Source: Rheum nobile (lineage: Eukaryota > Streptophyta > Magnoliopsida > Caryophyllales > Polygonaceae). Taken from it: a stretch of DNA of 64,000 nucleotides. Each line of letters begins with the position of its first letter. Position 1 is the first letter of the stretch. The notes beneath the pieces were generated by a model. It did no database searches, had not been told where the DNA came from, and saw only the letters and a program-made list of their open reading frames with translations. The position numbers and the translations under genes are program-made. Below, piece after piece: positions 1 to 11,501 of the stretch. The stretch covers positions 10,850,001 to 10,914,000 of the forward strand of contig WOAB01000056.1 of the NCBI GenBank assembly GCA_027886185.1, in the 5' to 3' direction.

Positions 1-147
1 CTCTACTAAGATGTCCAAATGAAGTGATTTCAATTCGAGGAGTTAGATCTTGAAGTCTACTGCAAGTCCTCAAAATATGAGCGCAATCCGAGTTGGGAAT
101 CAAAAGTTATGGTGTTTCTACTAAAGCGTCGCAGAAGCTGAAAAAGG
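1..147. other. Unassigned intergenic DNA
   Basis: No coding potential, terminal repeat or RNA gene recognised. It leads directly into the GC-rich inverted repeat at 148-221. Confidence 0.4.
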
Positions 148-221
148 CACCGCCGCCCCGCGGTGGAACTCACCGCCCCGCAGTGGACCTCACCGCCCCG
201 CGGTGAGTTCCACCGCGGTGT
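148..221. repeat. CG-rich inverted repeat built from CACCGCCCCGCGGTG modules
   Basis: Three to four tandem copies of a 15-nt module (152-165, 171-185, 191-205, partial 211-220) sit in AT-rich DNA. A larger inverted repeat is superimposed: the 17 bases at 158-174 are the exact reverse complement of 202-218, which would give a hairpin with a 27-nt loop. The reverse complement of the module is the one repeated in element V (29663-29718, 32014-32575, 33932-34135, 36689-36703). The function is unknown. It may be a relic of a related LTR. Confidence 0.75.
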
Positions 222-750
222 ATTTGGGGTTTTATTTGAGGTTTTATTGGGGTCTCTTTTAAATGGGTCTTTTAGGTTTAGTTTAAATTACAATTATATT
301 ATTTTTTTATATAAAAACTACAATGTAATTTTCATAAAGCTAAATTAAATTGGTATTTATTTTATTTTAAAATATCAATACTAAAATAAAATGATTTATT
401 TTCACTTAATGATAGCTATAATACAGAAAAAATATTAAAATCAACCAAATATATACAAAATGGATGTCTATGGATAGATAAAAATGTAATTAGAATTATG
501 GTATTTTTTTAAGCAACCAATTTTTAAATATATGAATTTAAAAAAAAATTAACGAACGGCCAAGAATAAATCCTGACCGTCCGTTGATTGCCATGTGGCG
601 TACAACAACGCGCGCCAATCAGAGAGTGTCACGTGGCACTTTGATGCCAAAAAAATTGTGTATGGAACGGTCCCATATTTTACCCCAAATTTGGGACCCT
701 TAATGGGTCTTATAGCCCAATTGGCTTATTATATTCAAAAAATTCTATAA
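222..750. other. AT-rich intergenic DNA
   Basis: AT-rich with long A and T runs and no convincing ORF. The slightly GC-richer part at 555-640 shows no terminal repeat or duplication. Nothing further can be supported. Confidence 0.4.
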
Positions 751-760
751 GACCCTTCCA

Positions 761-2926
761 TTGGACCCTGATAAAATTGCTCTCACTCCATATGAGAAGT
801 TATTCAATGCTCCTCCTTCGTACTATTACTTGAAGTCTTTCGGCTGTCTGGCTTATGCCTCAACTTCTACACCTGGTAGAGACAAGTTAATGTCTAGGGC
901 CATTCCATGTGTACTTCTTGGTTATCCTTATTGTAGGAAGGGTTATAAGCTTCTCAACTTGGAAACTCAGAAGGTTTTTATCTCTAGAGATGTCTCTTTT
1001 CATGACACCATTTTCCCTTTTTCCATTCCACATCATTCACCTACTTTTCCTACATTTCCTGCACATGATGTTGACTATTCTGCTTTTGATCTGTCTCCAT
1101 CTTCTGCTCAGCCTTCACCCTCTTTTCCTAGCCCTTCTCCTATCCATAGTACACCATTACCTAATCCTCCTCTTCCTTTAAGAAAGTCTTCACGGACTAC
1201 TCAACCTCCTACATATTTGCAGGATTACTTTTGCAACTTTGTTGCTTCTGACCCAAATCTTTTTCCATCCCAATCCTTTTCTTTTCATGCCCTTTCTGCC
1301 CCAACTCAACAGCTTATTACCTCTCTTTCTCACACCAGTGAACCTTGTTCTTATGAGGAGGCAGTTCAGTCTCCTGCTTGGGTTGATGCAATGAATGTTG
1401 AATTGCAAGCTTTGAAGGCTAATGACACTTGGGATATTGTTGATTTACCTAAAGGTAAACGTCCCATTAGCTCTAAATGGGTTTACAAGTTGAAGTTCAA
1501 GGCAGATGGTACACTTGAGCGACATAAAGCAAGATTGGTTATTAAGGGCTGCACTCAGAAGGCAGGGGTTGATTATACTGAGACCTTTTCCCCTGTAGTT
1601 AAGATGACAACCATTAGAGCTCTTGTTGCTACTACTGTAAAGAAAGGTTGGTCTATGTCTCAACTTGACATAAACAATGCTTTCTTACATGGGGATAACG
1701 ACACAGAGGTTTACATGAAGGTTCCATTGGGTCTCTCTCATCTTTTTCCTAAGAAAGTCTGCAGATTGAACAAATCTTTATATGGCCTTAAACAAGCCTC
1801 TCGCCAGTGGTACAGTAAACTTTCCGATGCTTTATTATCTCAAGGTTACACTCAATCTCTCAACGATTATTCATTGTTCTACAAGAAACATGCATCTATT
1901 GTCACTTTCTTAGTCATATATGTTGATGACATATTGGTTGCTGGTAATGATGCTACTGAGCTTGCTGCTGTTAAAGCTTTCCTGCATTCTACATTCAGCA
2001 TTAAGGATTTGGGTTCCCTCAATTATTTTCTTGGTATGGAGTTCTTATCCACTGCTCAAGGTCTTGTTATTACTCAGCGTAAATTTCTACAGTAATTGTT
2101 ACATGACTTTTGCCCTGCTACAACCAGAAAGGTTTCTAATCCTTTGGATAGTTCTTTGAAACTAACCACTAGTGATAGCTCATTACTATCTGATCCTACT
2201 CAGTATCGTCGTTTGGTTGGCAAACTTAATTTCCTTGTCAATACAAGGCCTGACTTGGCATTTTCTGTTCAACACTTATGCCAATTCATGCAGCGTCCTA
2301 CTACTGGTCACTGGGATGCTGCCATTCGTACTCTTCACTATCTTCAGGGCACTGCTAATCTTGGTATGTTACTTCCCTCTTCATCTGATTTCACTCTTCA
2401 AGCATATTGTGACTCGGATTGGGCTTCCTGTCCCACGACTAGAAGATCAGTCAGTGGCTTTTACATCAGCCTTGGTGGTGCTCCTTTGTCCTGGAAATCC
2501 AAGAAGCAGGTTACAGTCTCCCTCTCTTCTGCTGAGGTAGAGTACAGGTCCCTGCGGCGTGTCACTGCAGAGTTGGCTTGGCTGAGCAGGCTTCTTCATG
2601 TGCTTGAAGTCCCAAATGTCCAGCCCATACCTGTCAAATGTGATTCTCAGTCAGCCATCTATATTGCCAAAAATCCTGTATTCCATGAACGTACTAAACA
2701 TATAGAACTAGACTGCCATTTTGTTAGGGCTAAGTTGTTAGAGGGCCTTATCTCCTTAACACATGTTCCTACTCATTTGCAGTTAGCTGATGTCTTCACC
2801 AAGGCCTTACCTGGGCCTTCTCATTCTGCTGTTCTTTCCAAGTTGGGTTTGATTCCTTATGAATCACCCTCCAACTTGCGGGGGGGTGTTAACATGTGCA
2901 TAAGTAGTATAAATACTACTATCTGA
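761..2926 (+). pseudogene. 5'-truncated Ty1/copia pol (integrase end, reverse transcriptase, RNase H)
   Basis: Remnant of a Ty1/copia polyprotein that would copy element RNA into DNA in cytoplasmic particles. It starts inside integrase (TPYEKLFN, FGCLAYAS near residues 8-32), so gag, protease and the integrase catalytic core are missing. Reverse transcriptase follows (KWVYKLKFKADG, LERHKARLV, DINNAFLHG, SLYGLKQASRQWY and the catalytic box YVDDILVAG near 1918-1945). RNase H has DSDWASC, SSAEVEYRSL, a KHIELDCHF segment and a terminal LADVFTKALP. One in-frame TAA at 2093-2095 interrupts the frame, which then continues unchanged to 2926. The order RT-RNase H after integrase marks the superfamily. 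The reading frame overlaps the first 40 bases of the 3' LTR. No 5' LTR is present, so the 5' part was lost before or after insertion. Confidence 0.93.
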
Positions 2927-3012
2927 TGTAATAAGTGAATTAATGAAATGAGTAACAGATTTCAGTTTTCTCTCTCCTTTCTGTTGTGTTCTCTCTGTTC
3001 TCTATTCTAACA
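2887..3012 (+). repeat. 3' LTR of the copia remnant
   Basis: A G-run (2878-2886) acts as polypurine tract directly before TGTTAACATG. The LTR ends TTCTAACA, giving the imperfect terminal inverted repeat TGTTA...TAACA. A TATA box (TATAAATA, 2908-2915) and a pyrimidine-rich stretch lie inside. The length is 126 bp, short even for copia. The partner LTR is absent, so boundaries rest on the terminal motif alone. Confidence 0.65.
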
Positions 3013-4306
3013 GGTCATTGATGAGATGATATAGTGATAGTGATTATATTGATATAATATGATTTGTGTAATGTTATAATTGGTAATGGTATTCTTGGTG
3101 CCTTTAAGTGTAAGTTATGAGAAGTACAATTAATATGTATGTATATATATATATAAATTGATGATTATTATAGTAATGAATGCTGGTGATGGTGATACTT
3201 GTTTGTGGTGATTGAGATTGAATTGAAAACTATGTGATGATGGAATACACTCATATTATGAATCAGTATATGTGATTGGATATGTTATAAATAGAAATTG
3301 TTAATAATGGTGCTTGTGTAGCACATATATGATAAACTGATGAGGATAAATATGCTCGTGCAGCAATTACATGATGATTAGTTATCATGTGAGAATTCAT
3401 GGAGTTGTGTATTCCTCTTGGTGTTATGCATGTGGGTATCCACCTTAGTGTTGCTTAATTGATAGGCATATAAATGGATTCATGATTAGAATGATTTATG
3501 TATATATATGTGTATATGCATGTATTCATGCTCGTACTTGAATTAATATTAATAATTGAAGTATGTTACAAATACAAGTGTAGAATTCATAAGAAAAATA
3601 TACATGTTATGATTGACCTATGATCAAACTACATGAAGATATAACCATTGTCGTATACACATATATGAATCATACTTAGAATGATAATCATTCTTGAAAC
3701 ATGATGCTAATTTCTTATGTGCTATATCTAGATAATCATCATAGTAATTGATGGAATTGTATTTAAATGCATCTGTCTAATGTGCTATTCTTGTTTAAAC
3801 TAAATGCATAAATAATTTACTGATATACTTGTTTAGTCTATTTAGACTAATCCCGTGTTGTTTTTGGGGGTTTAGATGCACAAGTAAATCCGAGCTTGGA
3901 GGGAGACGAATAAGGTGATGCTGCATAGGTTGGGTTAAATGCATGTTTGTTAGTTGTATTATATGTAAAGAGATTGGTAAATCTTCATAGCTAGATATCC
4001 ATGTGCCTTAGTTGTGCTCGCTATCGTATTGGTTATGTGGTTCTTTTCACGGGCTAGGAGGCGTATGCAAGCGTCGGCCCTTACTGTCTATTGAGTGGAC
4101 TAGCAGGCGTCGGTGTGCGCCGGTCCACATTTGCATGTATTGTTTATGTTGCACTAATGCTAGACAGGTTTGGTCTTTTAAAGGTTTTTAGAGGGGAAGG
4201 TTTTGTTGTTGATTCAAAAATCTAAAATTACTAGTCTGAAGGAATTTCTATAGGAAATCCCTGGCGCTGTAGCTCTTTCCAATGTAGTTTAAATTGGGGT
4301 GTTACA
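3013..4306. repeat. Probable decayed 3' part of a Ty3-type LTR
   Basis: AT-rich DNA without ORFs ending in GGGGTGTTACA at 4296-4306, the same terminus as element II's LTR (25797-25807). A segment near 3835-3852 (AGTCTATTTAGACTAA) resembles 21007-21026 of element II. No matching TGTAACACC start was found, so it is either truncated or unrelated. Tentative. Confidence 0.35.
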
Positions 4307-5529
4307 TGTTAAATCCACCTCTCCGATTCATATACTATCGTGGCTGGCGCTTCGTCACCGCCCTCACTCCGCTGACATCAGCACCAGGCACCGACTTTCC
4401 CTTGGTGTCAAACCCATAAGTATCCCAAACTTCATCATCATCTCGATCTCGTCATCATCCTGCTCCATCTCCCCACCCCCATCGTCGTTCACGGCAGCAA
4501 CAGCCTTGTTCTTCTCAGACGATCCTTTCTTCTGGTGTTGTTGCTCTTTCGCGATCCCCTCCACTAAGTCGGAAACCATGTTCCTTCGGTCCTTGTCGCC
4601 TTCGTACTCGTATACTATGGTTCCCATCTAACCAGAAGATACAAATAGCAGCACAACCCTAATGAAAACTGCAACTCCCAGCTTCTTCAAACGACAAAAA
4701 AGAGAAGTTATATGGTCAGAAAAGACTCCATGATAGCATTAACAAACCAAATTGCATTGATCAACATCTCAAGAAATCGACCCCATGACCGTGGCAACAA
4801 CAACATAGTGAGAGCAAACTCAAGACAACAGTGCCACCAATATGATGACAACAACACATAAAAAATTGACTCAAAGTTGGGCAATAAGCACAAGTTAGAG
4901 AAAACCATGAAGCAATAACACATCAGCAAAACAATGCAAGACAACGTCTCAAGAAACGCTATAGTTTTCGTATTAGGCATTTCCTACAATAAACCCATCA
5001 AAGTATAACGAACGACTATAGTTTTTTTATTTGGCATTTCATCAAACACCTTGTAGGCCTATTTGTCACCACCTCATTCAAAGTATTGCTAATATCAATT
5101 ATTTGCTCACAGAAATCATCAATAATCAAGTCCCGTAGATATTAGAAACAAATTATTCACACCAATGATATTAGCATCAAATTTCCTTCAATCAATAAGG
5201 CTCGTCTTTGCAAAATCGCTCAAAAATATTAAGAGAAGGAGAGTTCAAGAATGAGTTTACCTGTGGATTTGTAGAATTAGTTAAAAACTGAAGACAAATG
5301 TTTCAAAGGCTATTATGTTCAAAATTTTCACAGAATTATTACAGTGCAGATAACTATTGGAGAATGGACTATTATGTTCAAATTTTTCACAGCATGTTTC
5401 ACAGAACTTGTGGGAGTTCACTCGTCTCTTAATGATAGCCTTATTTGTCTACTCCATAATACTTTGAACATTAAAAACTGAAGACATATTAGTATGATAT
5501 TTTTCACAGAACTTGCACAGTATAATTTT
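4307..5529. other. No recognisable gene; one minus-strand ORF with unknown origin
   Basis: The minus-strand frame 4364-4627 encodes 87 residues with a charged, Lys/Glu/Asp-rich middle (KKGSSEKNK) and no known motif. It could be an old exon but nothing supports it. The rest is AT-rich with no terminal repeats that I could pair. Confidence 0.3.
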
Positions 5530-5640
5530 ATTAACCCGTGACTTGCACGGGTTAATACAATTCATGAATTTACAAAGAAACGGGTTAAGACAATCTATGA
5601 ATTTACAAATAAGTTAACTATAATGTGTAATATGAAACTT
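5530..5640. repeat. Short hairpin repeat (AACCCGTG ... CACGGGTT)
   Basis: Perfect 8-bp stem at 5533-5540 and 5546-5553. The following GGGTTAA-TACAAT-ATGAATTTACAAA is repeated imperfectly about 35 bp later. It recalls Helitron 3' hairpins such as the one at 48503-48519, but there is no CTRR end at the right distance on either strand. Confidence 0.4.
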
Positions 5641-6467
5641 CCCCAAAAAAAGTTAATATAAAAATTGACCATTGCTGAAGAAATTTGCAAAGGCATGCTT
5701 GCATGTGTAATCAAATAATAAGTTTCACATATAGTGTGGAACTACAGGGAAAAGGGCCCTTGTGTATATGGACCAATATATTATTAATGATTTACAAAGT
5801 GCAAAAAAAAAATTAGTTCACCAAAAAAGGATCATAGACCAATTATATACATAAAAAGCCAGCAAAAAATCATGAAATAATACCTAAGGGAAAATATCGG
5901 TTTTGAAAAGGGTCATTATATGTTTTCCCTTTTTTCTGATAGCAAATAAATGTAGTTTATGCTTTAGCCTTGTGATAATGCATCCTCTGTTTGTTGTCCG
6001 ATTTTATTTGACACATTTTTTCGTCTAGAACACAAACCAACCAATAAACTTTGACTGACAATCTTTCGAACCTCATTTAAATTGTTAAATCCGAATGTAA
6101 TATATATTTGAAGATTCCTCTTTTTCATTGATCATCTTTTCATGTTTGTATGTTAGTGGAAAGTGTAAACTAAACAAAATATTACAATCTTTATGGGTTG
6201 AGTGAGGTATTAAATGACATAATATTGTACGATGATGACATCAAAATATCACAACCTTGCTAATAAAATATGAACATACCAATTTGATCGAGATCCATAG
6301 TCGATTAATAACTCTACAGGACACTTGATAACCAAATTTTATTGATATCTACTTCAATGAGAGAAAGAAATATTAAAAAAATAATGTAAACTGACATGCC
6401 AAAACATACATGGTTCCTGCAGATTAAGGTCTAAAATCATAACTATGAATTAATTTGTAGTTCATAC
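5641..6467. other. AT-rich DNA, nothing recognised
   Basis: This would be the downstream intron and kinase exons if the receptor-kinase fragment at 6468-7055 were complete. No further kinase motif (HRDLK, DFG) was found on the minus strand, so the gene is truncated. Confidence 0.45.
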
Positions 6468-7055
6468 CTTATAGACACTCCCAAATCCTCCTTCCCCGAG
6501 CTTGTTAGCATCTGAAAAGTTGTCTGTCCCAGATTGAAAAACACTGAAGTTATATTGCAATGATTCAACAGATATTGTGAAATCAACCATAGCTGCAAAA
6601 GCCACAAAGAGCAGACCCGATAAATTATATATATAATCGATCATTCACAACTCACAAGATTATTAGTTAACACCAAATAACAGCCATCAAGGATATGCCC
6701 TTCAATTCTAATTACCACTTTCAAAATTATTAGGGGTGCCATTCTTCTTTGCGCTCGTAGTCAGGAATATATACACGCCTCCAGCCAGTAGCAAAACTAA
6801 AACCGCCGCCACAGGGACGGTTACTCGAACTATCACCTTAGCTGTTGCATTTTTCCTCCCTGCAAGCAAAGCAATCGATATATGAAGCAAAAGTTTTGTG
6901 AAAATTGGAGATATAGGCTGCCAAAATTTCTTTCAAAAGCGAATGGCAACTACAATAAACCAAATAAGATGGATTAATTAATTTATTAGAAAAATTCATT
7001 CTGTTATTTAAGCTTACGTACCTTTACTGGTCCCTGCATTTGTAGCAGAAGGCCC
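6468..7055 (-). pseudogene. Cysteine-rich receptor-like kinase fragment (membrane exon and first kinase exon)
   Basis: Fragment of a DUF26/cysteine-rich receptor-like kinase, a plasma-membrane signalling protein. Read on the minus strand, three pieces keep plausible splice sites. The tail of the extracellular exon is 7022 to about 7055 (ATNAGTSK, donor GTACGTAAG). The membrane exon 6716-6859 carries a hydrophobic segment (VTVPVAAVLVLLLAGGVYIF). The first kinase exon 6468-6592 has the juxtamembrane ESLQYNFSVF, TDNFSDANKLG and the glycine-rich loop GEGGFGSVYK, then donor GTATGA. Splicing phases agree between the exons. The DUF26 domains upstream and the catalytic kinase lobe downstream are missing. 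At its 5' end it is joined to HCF164 sequence within one exon. Family assignment is strong; which member is unknown. Confidence 0.85.
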
Positions 7056-7332
7056 GAGTACTCGTCAAGCTCCTGTTCCCACCTTGTGTTATCAACATTC
7101 ATCATTATAAAATTGACACGGTCCCTGAACAGAACAATAGGTACCACGGAGTAAGACAATCCCTCAAACAAACAACAAAGTCACTTCTCAGCACAACTCA
7201 AAGAAAACATCGAGAAATAGAACAGAACCTATATTGCTGCTCCACTCCATAAATATATGTTGCTAATTCTCTACATACTTTGCACCAATCTGCATAAAAT
7301 TCCACAAGTGTAGGTTTTCCATTTGAAAGAGC
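7056..7332 (-). pseudogene. HCF164: HCF164-type thioredoxin-like protein fragment
   Basis: Two exons of a thylakoid thioredoxin-like protein of the HCF164 type, known to act in cytochrome b6f assembly. Exon 7229-7332 (minus) reads LSNGKPTLVEFYADWC then KVCREL, which keeps the redox motif WCxxC, and ends VEQQY. The intron has GT and AG ends. The second exon starts at 7124 (RDRVNF, MMNVDNTRWEQELDE) and codes HCF164 sequence to about 7056. There it changes abruptly into receptor-kinase sequence. The HCF164 frame meets a TGA early in the next, membrane, exon. The N-terminal transit-peptide and membrane part and the C-terminal half are missing. This is a displaced, non-functional copy of gene pieces rather than the native locus. 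Confidence 0.8.
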
Positions 7333-7613
7333 TTGTGGAGACATGAACAAAACTAGAGTAATTAGGAAGAGGCACAAAACCATATAAAGATATGCATTTG
7401 AGCTATTAACTCTTCTTTTTCAAGCTAGAAGAACATATTTATCATAATACCAATCATGTTGTGGTTAGAGGGGTCACACCCAGATATTTACTCTAATACA
7501 TTTCGTATTATATACAATCAGTAGCCAATAATTTGCTATCTATCAATGTTGTATCCGGTTGTCTACTCATGAAACATAAGAGAATAAGTCTGAATCCTTG
7601 GACCAACGGTTAA

Positions 7614-8797
7614 TTTTTTTTGCCAGAAGGTAATATTTCATAAATGGTTGGGAAAAAGGCCCAACGTCCTGTTTACACTCACTAATGACACAACAAGCAA
7701 CCACAACAAACAACAACAACCAACAGAACAAGAAGAAACACAAGACAGAAAATACAATCAACCAAAAACAGCAAACACAGAACAAGAAAATACAGAAAAC
7801 AATCACAAGCAACAGACAACAAGAAAAACAGAAAATACAAGGAAACAAAAGAGGCTAAACAAAATAACAACTCAAATCCTGAGCCTTCTTCTCATTGCTC
7901 TACCTCTTCTTCCTTCTAGCTGCATCTTCTGAGCAATTCTGAATTTGCAGACCTCTATAATCTGAGAAGCACACTGAGCAATATCCACAGCCTTCCCCTG
8001 AAAGATTACTTCATTCCTCAACTTCCACGAATAGTACACAATACCAACAACAGCCATCAATCTACTCTTGTAAACATTATTGTTTCTCCTGCTGCAGAGG
8101 CCAAACCAGTCCCACCAGCTAATAAGAGAATCTTTCCTGGTATTAATGCCTTGCCAAAGCAGAACTTTATGGGAAATTTCCTGAATAATAGCACAGTTGA
8201 ACCACAGATGATTTTCATCTTCCACTGCAGTATGACATAACACACAATCTGCTGAAGAAATCAAGCCCCATTGATAGAGTTTGCTAGCTGTTGGAAGGCG
8301 CCTTAAGGAGGCTAACCAACAAATGAAACTCCATTTCTGAGGATGAGCACCACTCCAGATAACACTACACCAGTTAATCTCTTCAGAATGAGTTCTATGC
8401 ATGTTATAAAGAGTAAGACTGTCCTGCTTACCAGAAGCTTTAGCCAAAAATTGATCATTGATAACTATGCCATTGCCATGATTCAAAATCCTGTCCCTGG
8501 TATGCAAGAGGTTCTTCCACAACACAGAGCTACACGGAAGAGCCTGAACTGACCAAACTGATTGACCCTTAGTTAGATGCTTATTAGCCCACAAGGTCCA
8601 CAGATTATGTTTATTCCTATGTAAGTCATAAACAAGGTGGAACATGAGAGTGTCATTCCAAGAGAGAAGCTCTTTAAAGCTTAATCCTCCTTCAGTCATA
8701 GGCTTACAAACATTCCCCCAGGCAACTAAACACCTCTTACTCTCCACAGTACCTGACCACAAGTAAGCTCTGCATATTGCCTCAATTATCTTTTTTT
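7614..8797 (-). mobile_element. L1-type LINE, 5'-truncated
   Basis: On the minus strand a LINE ORF2 end is followed by about 250 bp of T- and TTG-rich 3' UTR (7622-7871) and a short A-tail, seen as T8 at 7614-7621. The 5' break near 8797 lies inside ORF2, typical of incomplete target-primed reverse transcription. No target duplication could be matched. Confidence 0.75.
7872..8797 (-). pseudogene. LINE ORF2 C-terminus (zf-RVT region)
   Basis: About 300 residues, open to a stop at 7872-7874, correspond to the C-terminal part of a plant L1 ORF2 protein downstream of the reverse transcriptase. Visible family marks are WSGT..SKRCLVAWGNVC, P.TEGGLSF, the LRRLPTASKLYQWGL motif and the zinc-binding-like CVLCHTAVEDENHLWFNC (C-x2-C...H-x4-C). 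Downstream, SWWDWFGL and YYSWKLRNEVIF also fit the family. Endonuclease and reverse transcriptase are absent. The frame has no internal stop, so the insertion may be fairly young, but it cannot encode a working enzyme. Confidence 0.82.
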
Positions 8798-10639
8798 AAC
8801 AATGAGGTATTATGGTGAAAATGAGGTATTATGATTAAAACGCCAAATTATCTTTTTTTCAAGCCAAACAACACCAAATTCATAGAGCATCTCAATCCCA
8901 AATCATGTTCCATGAAATGTTGCTTTAAACTAAAAGTTCTTGAAAGATGATTGTTCACTGACCAAGCCAGATTTATATGTGGCTTGTTCAAATCTCTAAA
9001 AACAAAAACCAAAGAATAAATGCAAATCAATAGAAACAAACGACAACATTTTCCCGTAAAATTCCTAATAAAAAACCTAAAATGGCATTTCATATCATAA
9101 ATATCCTCATCTCGAACAAACAATCATCCAAATTACGAGAGAATACAACAGATACTGAAATCTATGTTGCGAACCGCACTAACCTGGAAGGAATGTTGCG
9201 GTTTGAAATCGCATATCCTCATTTTGCATCTGTTCAGCAAAAAAGAAAAATCAAGATCATCAATATCAGCGAATTGCAGACAGTACATAATCTGCAGTAA
9301 ATAAAATAAATTACGGAATTGTGAAGCATGATAACCTGGAGATCGCATCTTCTCTTAATTGCATATCATGAGAAAGCCACGCGCAAGATACATCGTGGTC
9401 ATCAGTGTCTCGAAATCGCGGCGATTGCAAGAATCGCATCAAGATTTTCGCAGAACAAAAGAAAAGGATCGAAAGGTTCAGCGGGCACAGGGCGAGCCAC
9501 ATGAAGCCGAAGTTGCCGACGGTGGAGATGCCGGCGACAGCGCTCTCCTTGGCGGACGACCACCAGTGACACCAGGATTACTTCCAATCGACGGAGAATT
9601 GAAGAAATATCCCAAATCTAGAGCAAAGAACCCTAAACCCCCGAAACTGAAATCCCACAAAAACAATAGAAAAAATCAAATCTAGAAGCAAAAATAATCC
9701 TAAAAACTCGAACCCAAAATCCCCAAATCCCTAATCCTAAACTCCTACCCAAATCCTAAACCGAAATTCCTAATCCTAAAATCCTAAACTCATTGTTAAA
9801 TTAACACATGATAGCATTTAGAATCATTTAGCTCAAGAAACCAAGAAAATATGAAATCAATACCCAAATTTTAATTGCATAAACTAAATATCAAGATGCA
9901 ATATTTAATTGCATACCGGATTAAAATCTCAAAAATGTTTCTAAGCCATAGAAGACTCGTCGTCGCGAGCCGACGTGCAGGATTTCATGGTCGAACACCA
10001 GATATGCAGGGCAAATTTCGCCTTCGGCGAGGACCAATTTTTCGCGTTTTTCATTTGTTTGCATTGAGCAATTTTAGATGAGAGGCCGTTTTCGTCGGCG
10101 ACCGTAAACTCAAAATTAGAGAAACTGGGATATAATGGAAGAAATTGGAGAAGAAAAAGGAACTTGAACCCCAACAATTTAAATAACATAAACAAAATTG
10201 GACATGAAATTAGGAAAAAGTAGAGATCTAGAGAAGAGTGGTTGAAGGAAGAAGAATGATAAAATAGAGAAGACAGCTGAAGAAATAAAACTGAAAGAGA
10301 ATGGGAGGAGATGAAAATAAGTGAGATGAGAAGTACGTGGGAGGTGTGACAATAATGGAGAGAATCAGTTGTACAACTTTTGCTGAATATCTAACATATG
10401 GCAGTAAGATATAACGTCAGATGTCAAAATTATAAAAGGTCAAGTGGCGCAATTTTTTATGAAGAGATGGACTCTTCTTTATAATGTATTAGGGTTGATT
10501 CATGACACTCACATGTATGATTGTTTATGCAAACCAACAAATGAATTCCCTTGCTTTTGCCATTGTTGAGAGTGAAAATCAACTTTCTATAATCACGTGC
10601 ATCTTGGTTGCACAAGACTGGTCTTATGTAATCAACTTT
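8798..10639. other. Unassigned DNA with no recognised gene
   Basis: Several ORFs of 60-108 codons occur on both strands. The most coding-looking stretch is GC-richer DNA at 9440-9600, which is open in several frames at once, and no family could be recognised. The A-rich CCTAAA-like run at 9690-9790 is low complexity. 10180-10490 is AG-rich. It could hold an old exon, but no splice-consistent structure was found. Confidence 0.35.
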
Positions 10640-11200
10640 CTCTAAGATGAATGCATACTTTGTAGAGCGTTGTGGTATGTCATACGCACAAAGTGTAACA
10701 TTCCATCAATTTTCAAAGGTACTAGACTTGAACCTTCAAGAAAATTTGAAAGTATCTTTGTGTGCACAAGTTATCACGTTTAATGTGTCAAGACATGTCT
10801 ATGAAGTGCACGTTCCACCAATAAAGGGATAAGACACTCGCTTATCATATTTGGTGAATTTGAGTGAGAAGACATGCACTTGTCAAAGATGGAAGAATTT
10901 GAAGGTTCCTTGCCCATAAGTCTTAGCAGTGTGTCGGGCTAAAAGCTTCTCATATGATACATGCATTGATCGTTTCTACACTACAAAGGCTCATTTAATG
11001 TCGTACCAGATTTGGGGATAAGATAGATTTTTTGTGTGATTGAGGGACCTCCATTGAAACCAGATCCGACGAAGCTCCGATATGCTGGTCCGCACATGGG
11101 AAGACGTGACCTTTTATATGAAAAAAATGATAAGATTGTCCAAGAAAAAAGATATCCTCTATAATCCCATCTTAACAAAGAGTCATGCTTGTGCTCTGTG
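10640..11200 (+). pseudogene. Mutator-like transposase C-terminal remnant with SWIM zinc finger
   Basis: Plus-strand relic of a MULE transposase. After a stop at 10830-10832 the frame continues with a SWIM-type finger: TCTCQRWKNLKVPCP then LAVCR. In the family the finger is CxCx(n)CxH, and here a TAA stands at the expected histidine. FYTTKAHLMSYQ follows. Further stops break the frame, and a following EGP.LKPDP.KLRYAGP.MGRR-like stretch is recoverable only across frames. The catalytic DDE core is missing. No terminal inverted repeats were identified. Not functional. Confidence 0.72.
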
Positions 11201-11496
11201 AGGGTGTGACCCTTTATATGAATATTTTGTTGTTGTTGTTGTTGTAAAAGCCCGATTTAACAAATAGTCGCACTCACTTCAAGAAAAAGTTAAAGTTTAT
11301 ATTTTGTAGCCTCTTCCAAGGCTTATCCAAAGCCCTCGTTAACCCCCCCGGTGTCATTAAAAGGACGTAGGCTTCCATCCACATTGACACTGGCGCCTTG
11401 CCCTTTCTGTGTCCATTTACCTCTAGTATGAGTGCTCGTGCTCACAACTAATCCAGAGCACGACACCTACGTCAAGCGGATCAACGTAGCATGTGT
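11201..11496. other. Flank of element I with a GTT microsatellite
   Basis: A (TTG)n run lies at about 11227-11245. The rest is unassigned DNA that continues across element I at 26273. Confidence 0.5.
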
Positions 11497-11501
11497 CTCC
11501 A

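Noticed and set aside
5530..5560. Helitron end candidate
   Set aside because: The hairpin is good but no CTRR|T follows within about 12 bases on either strand.
7648..7932. Asn/Gln/Thr-rich ORF of 94 codons
   Set aside because: It is antisense to the T-rich 3' UTR of the LINE and has low complexity.
9359..9685. 108-codon plus-strand ORF in GC-richer DNA
   Set aside because: Open in several frames on both strands, no recognisable motif, ends in A-rich low complexity. Kept only as unassigned DNA.
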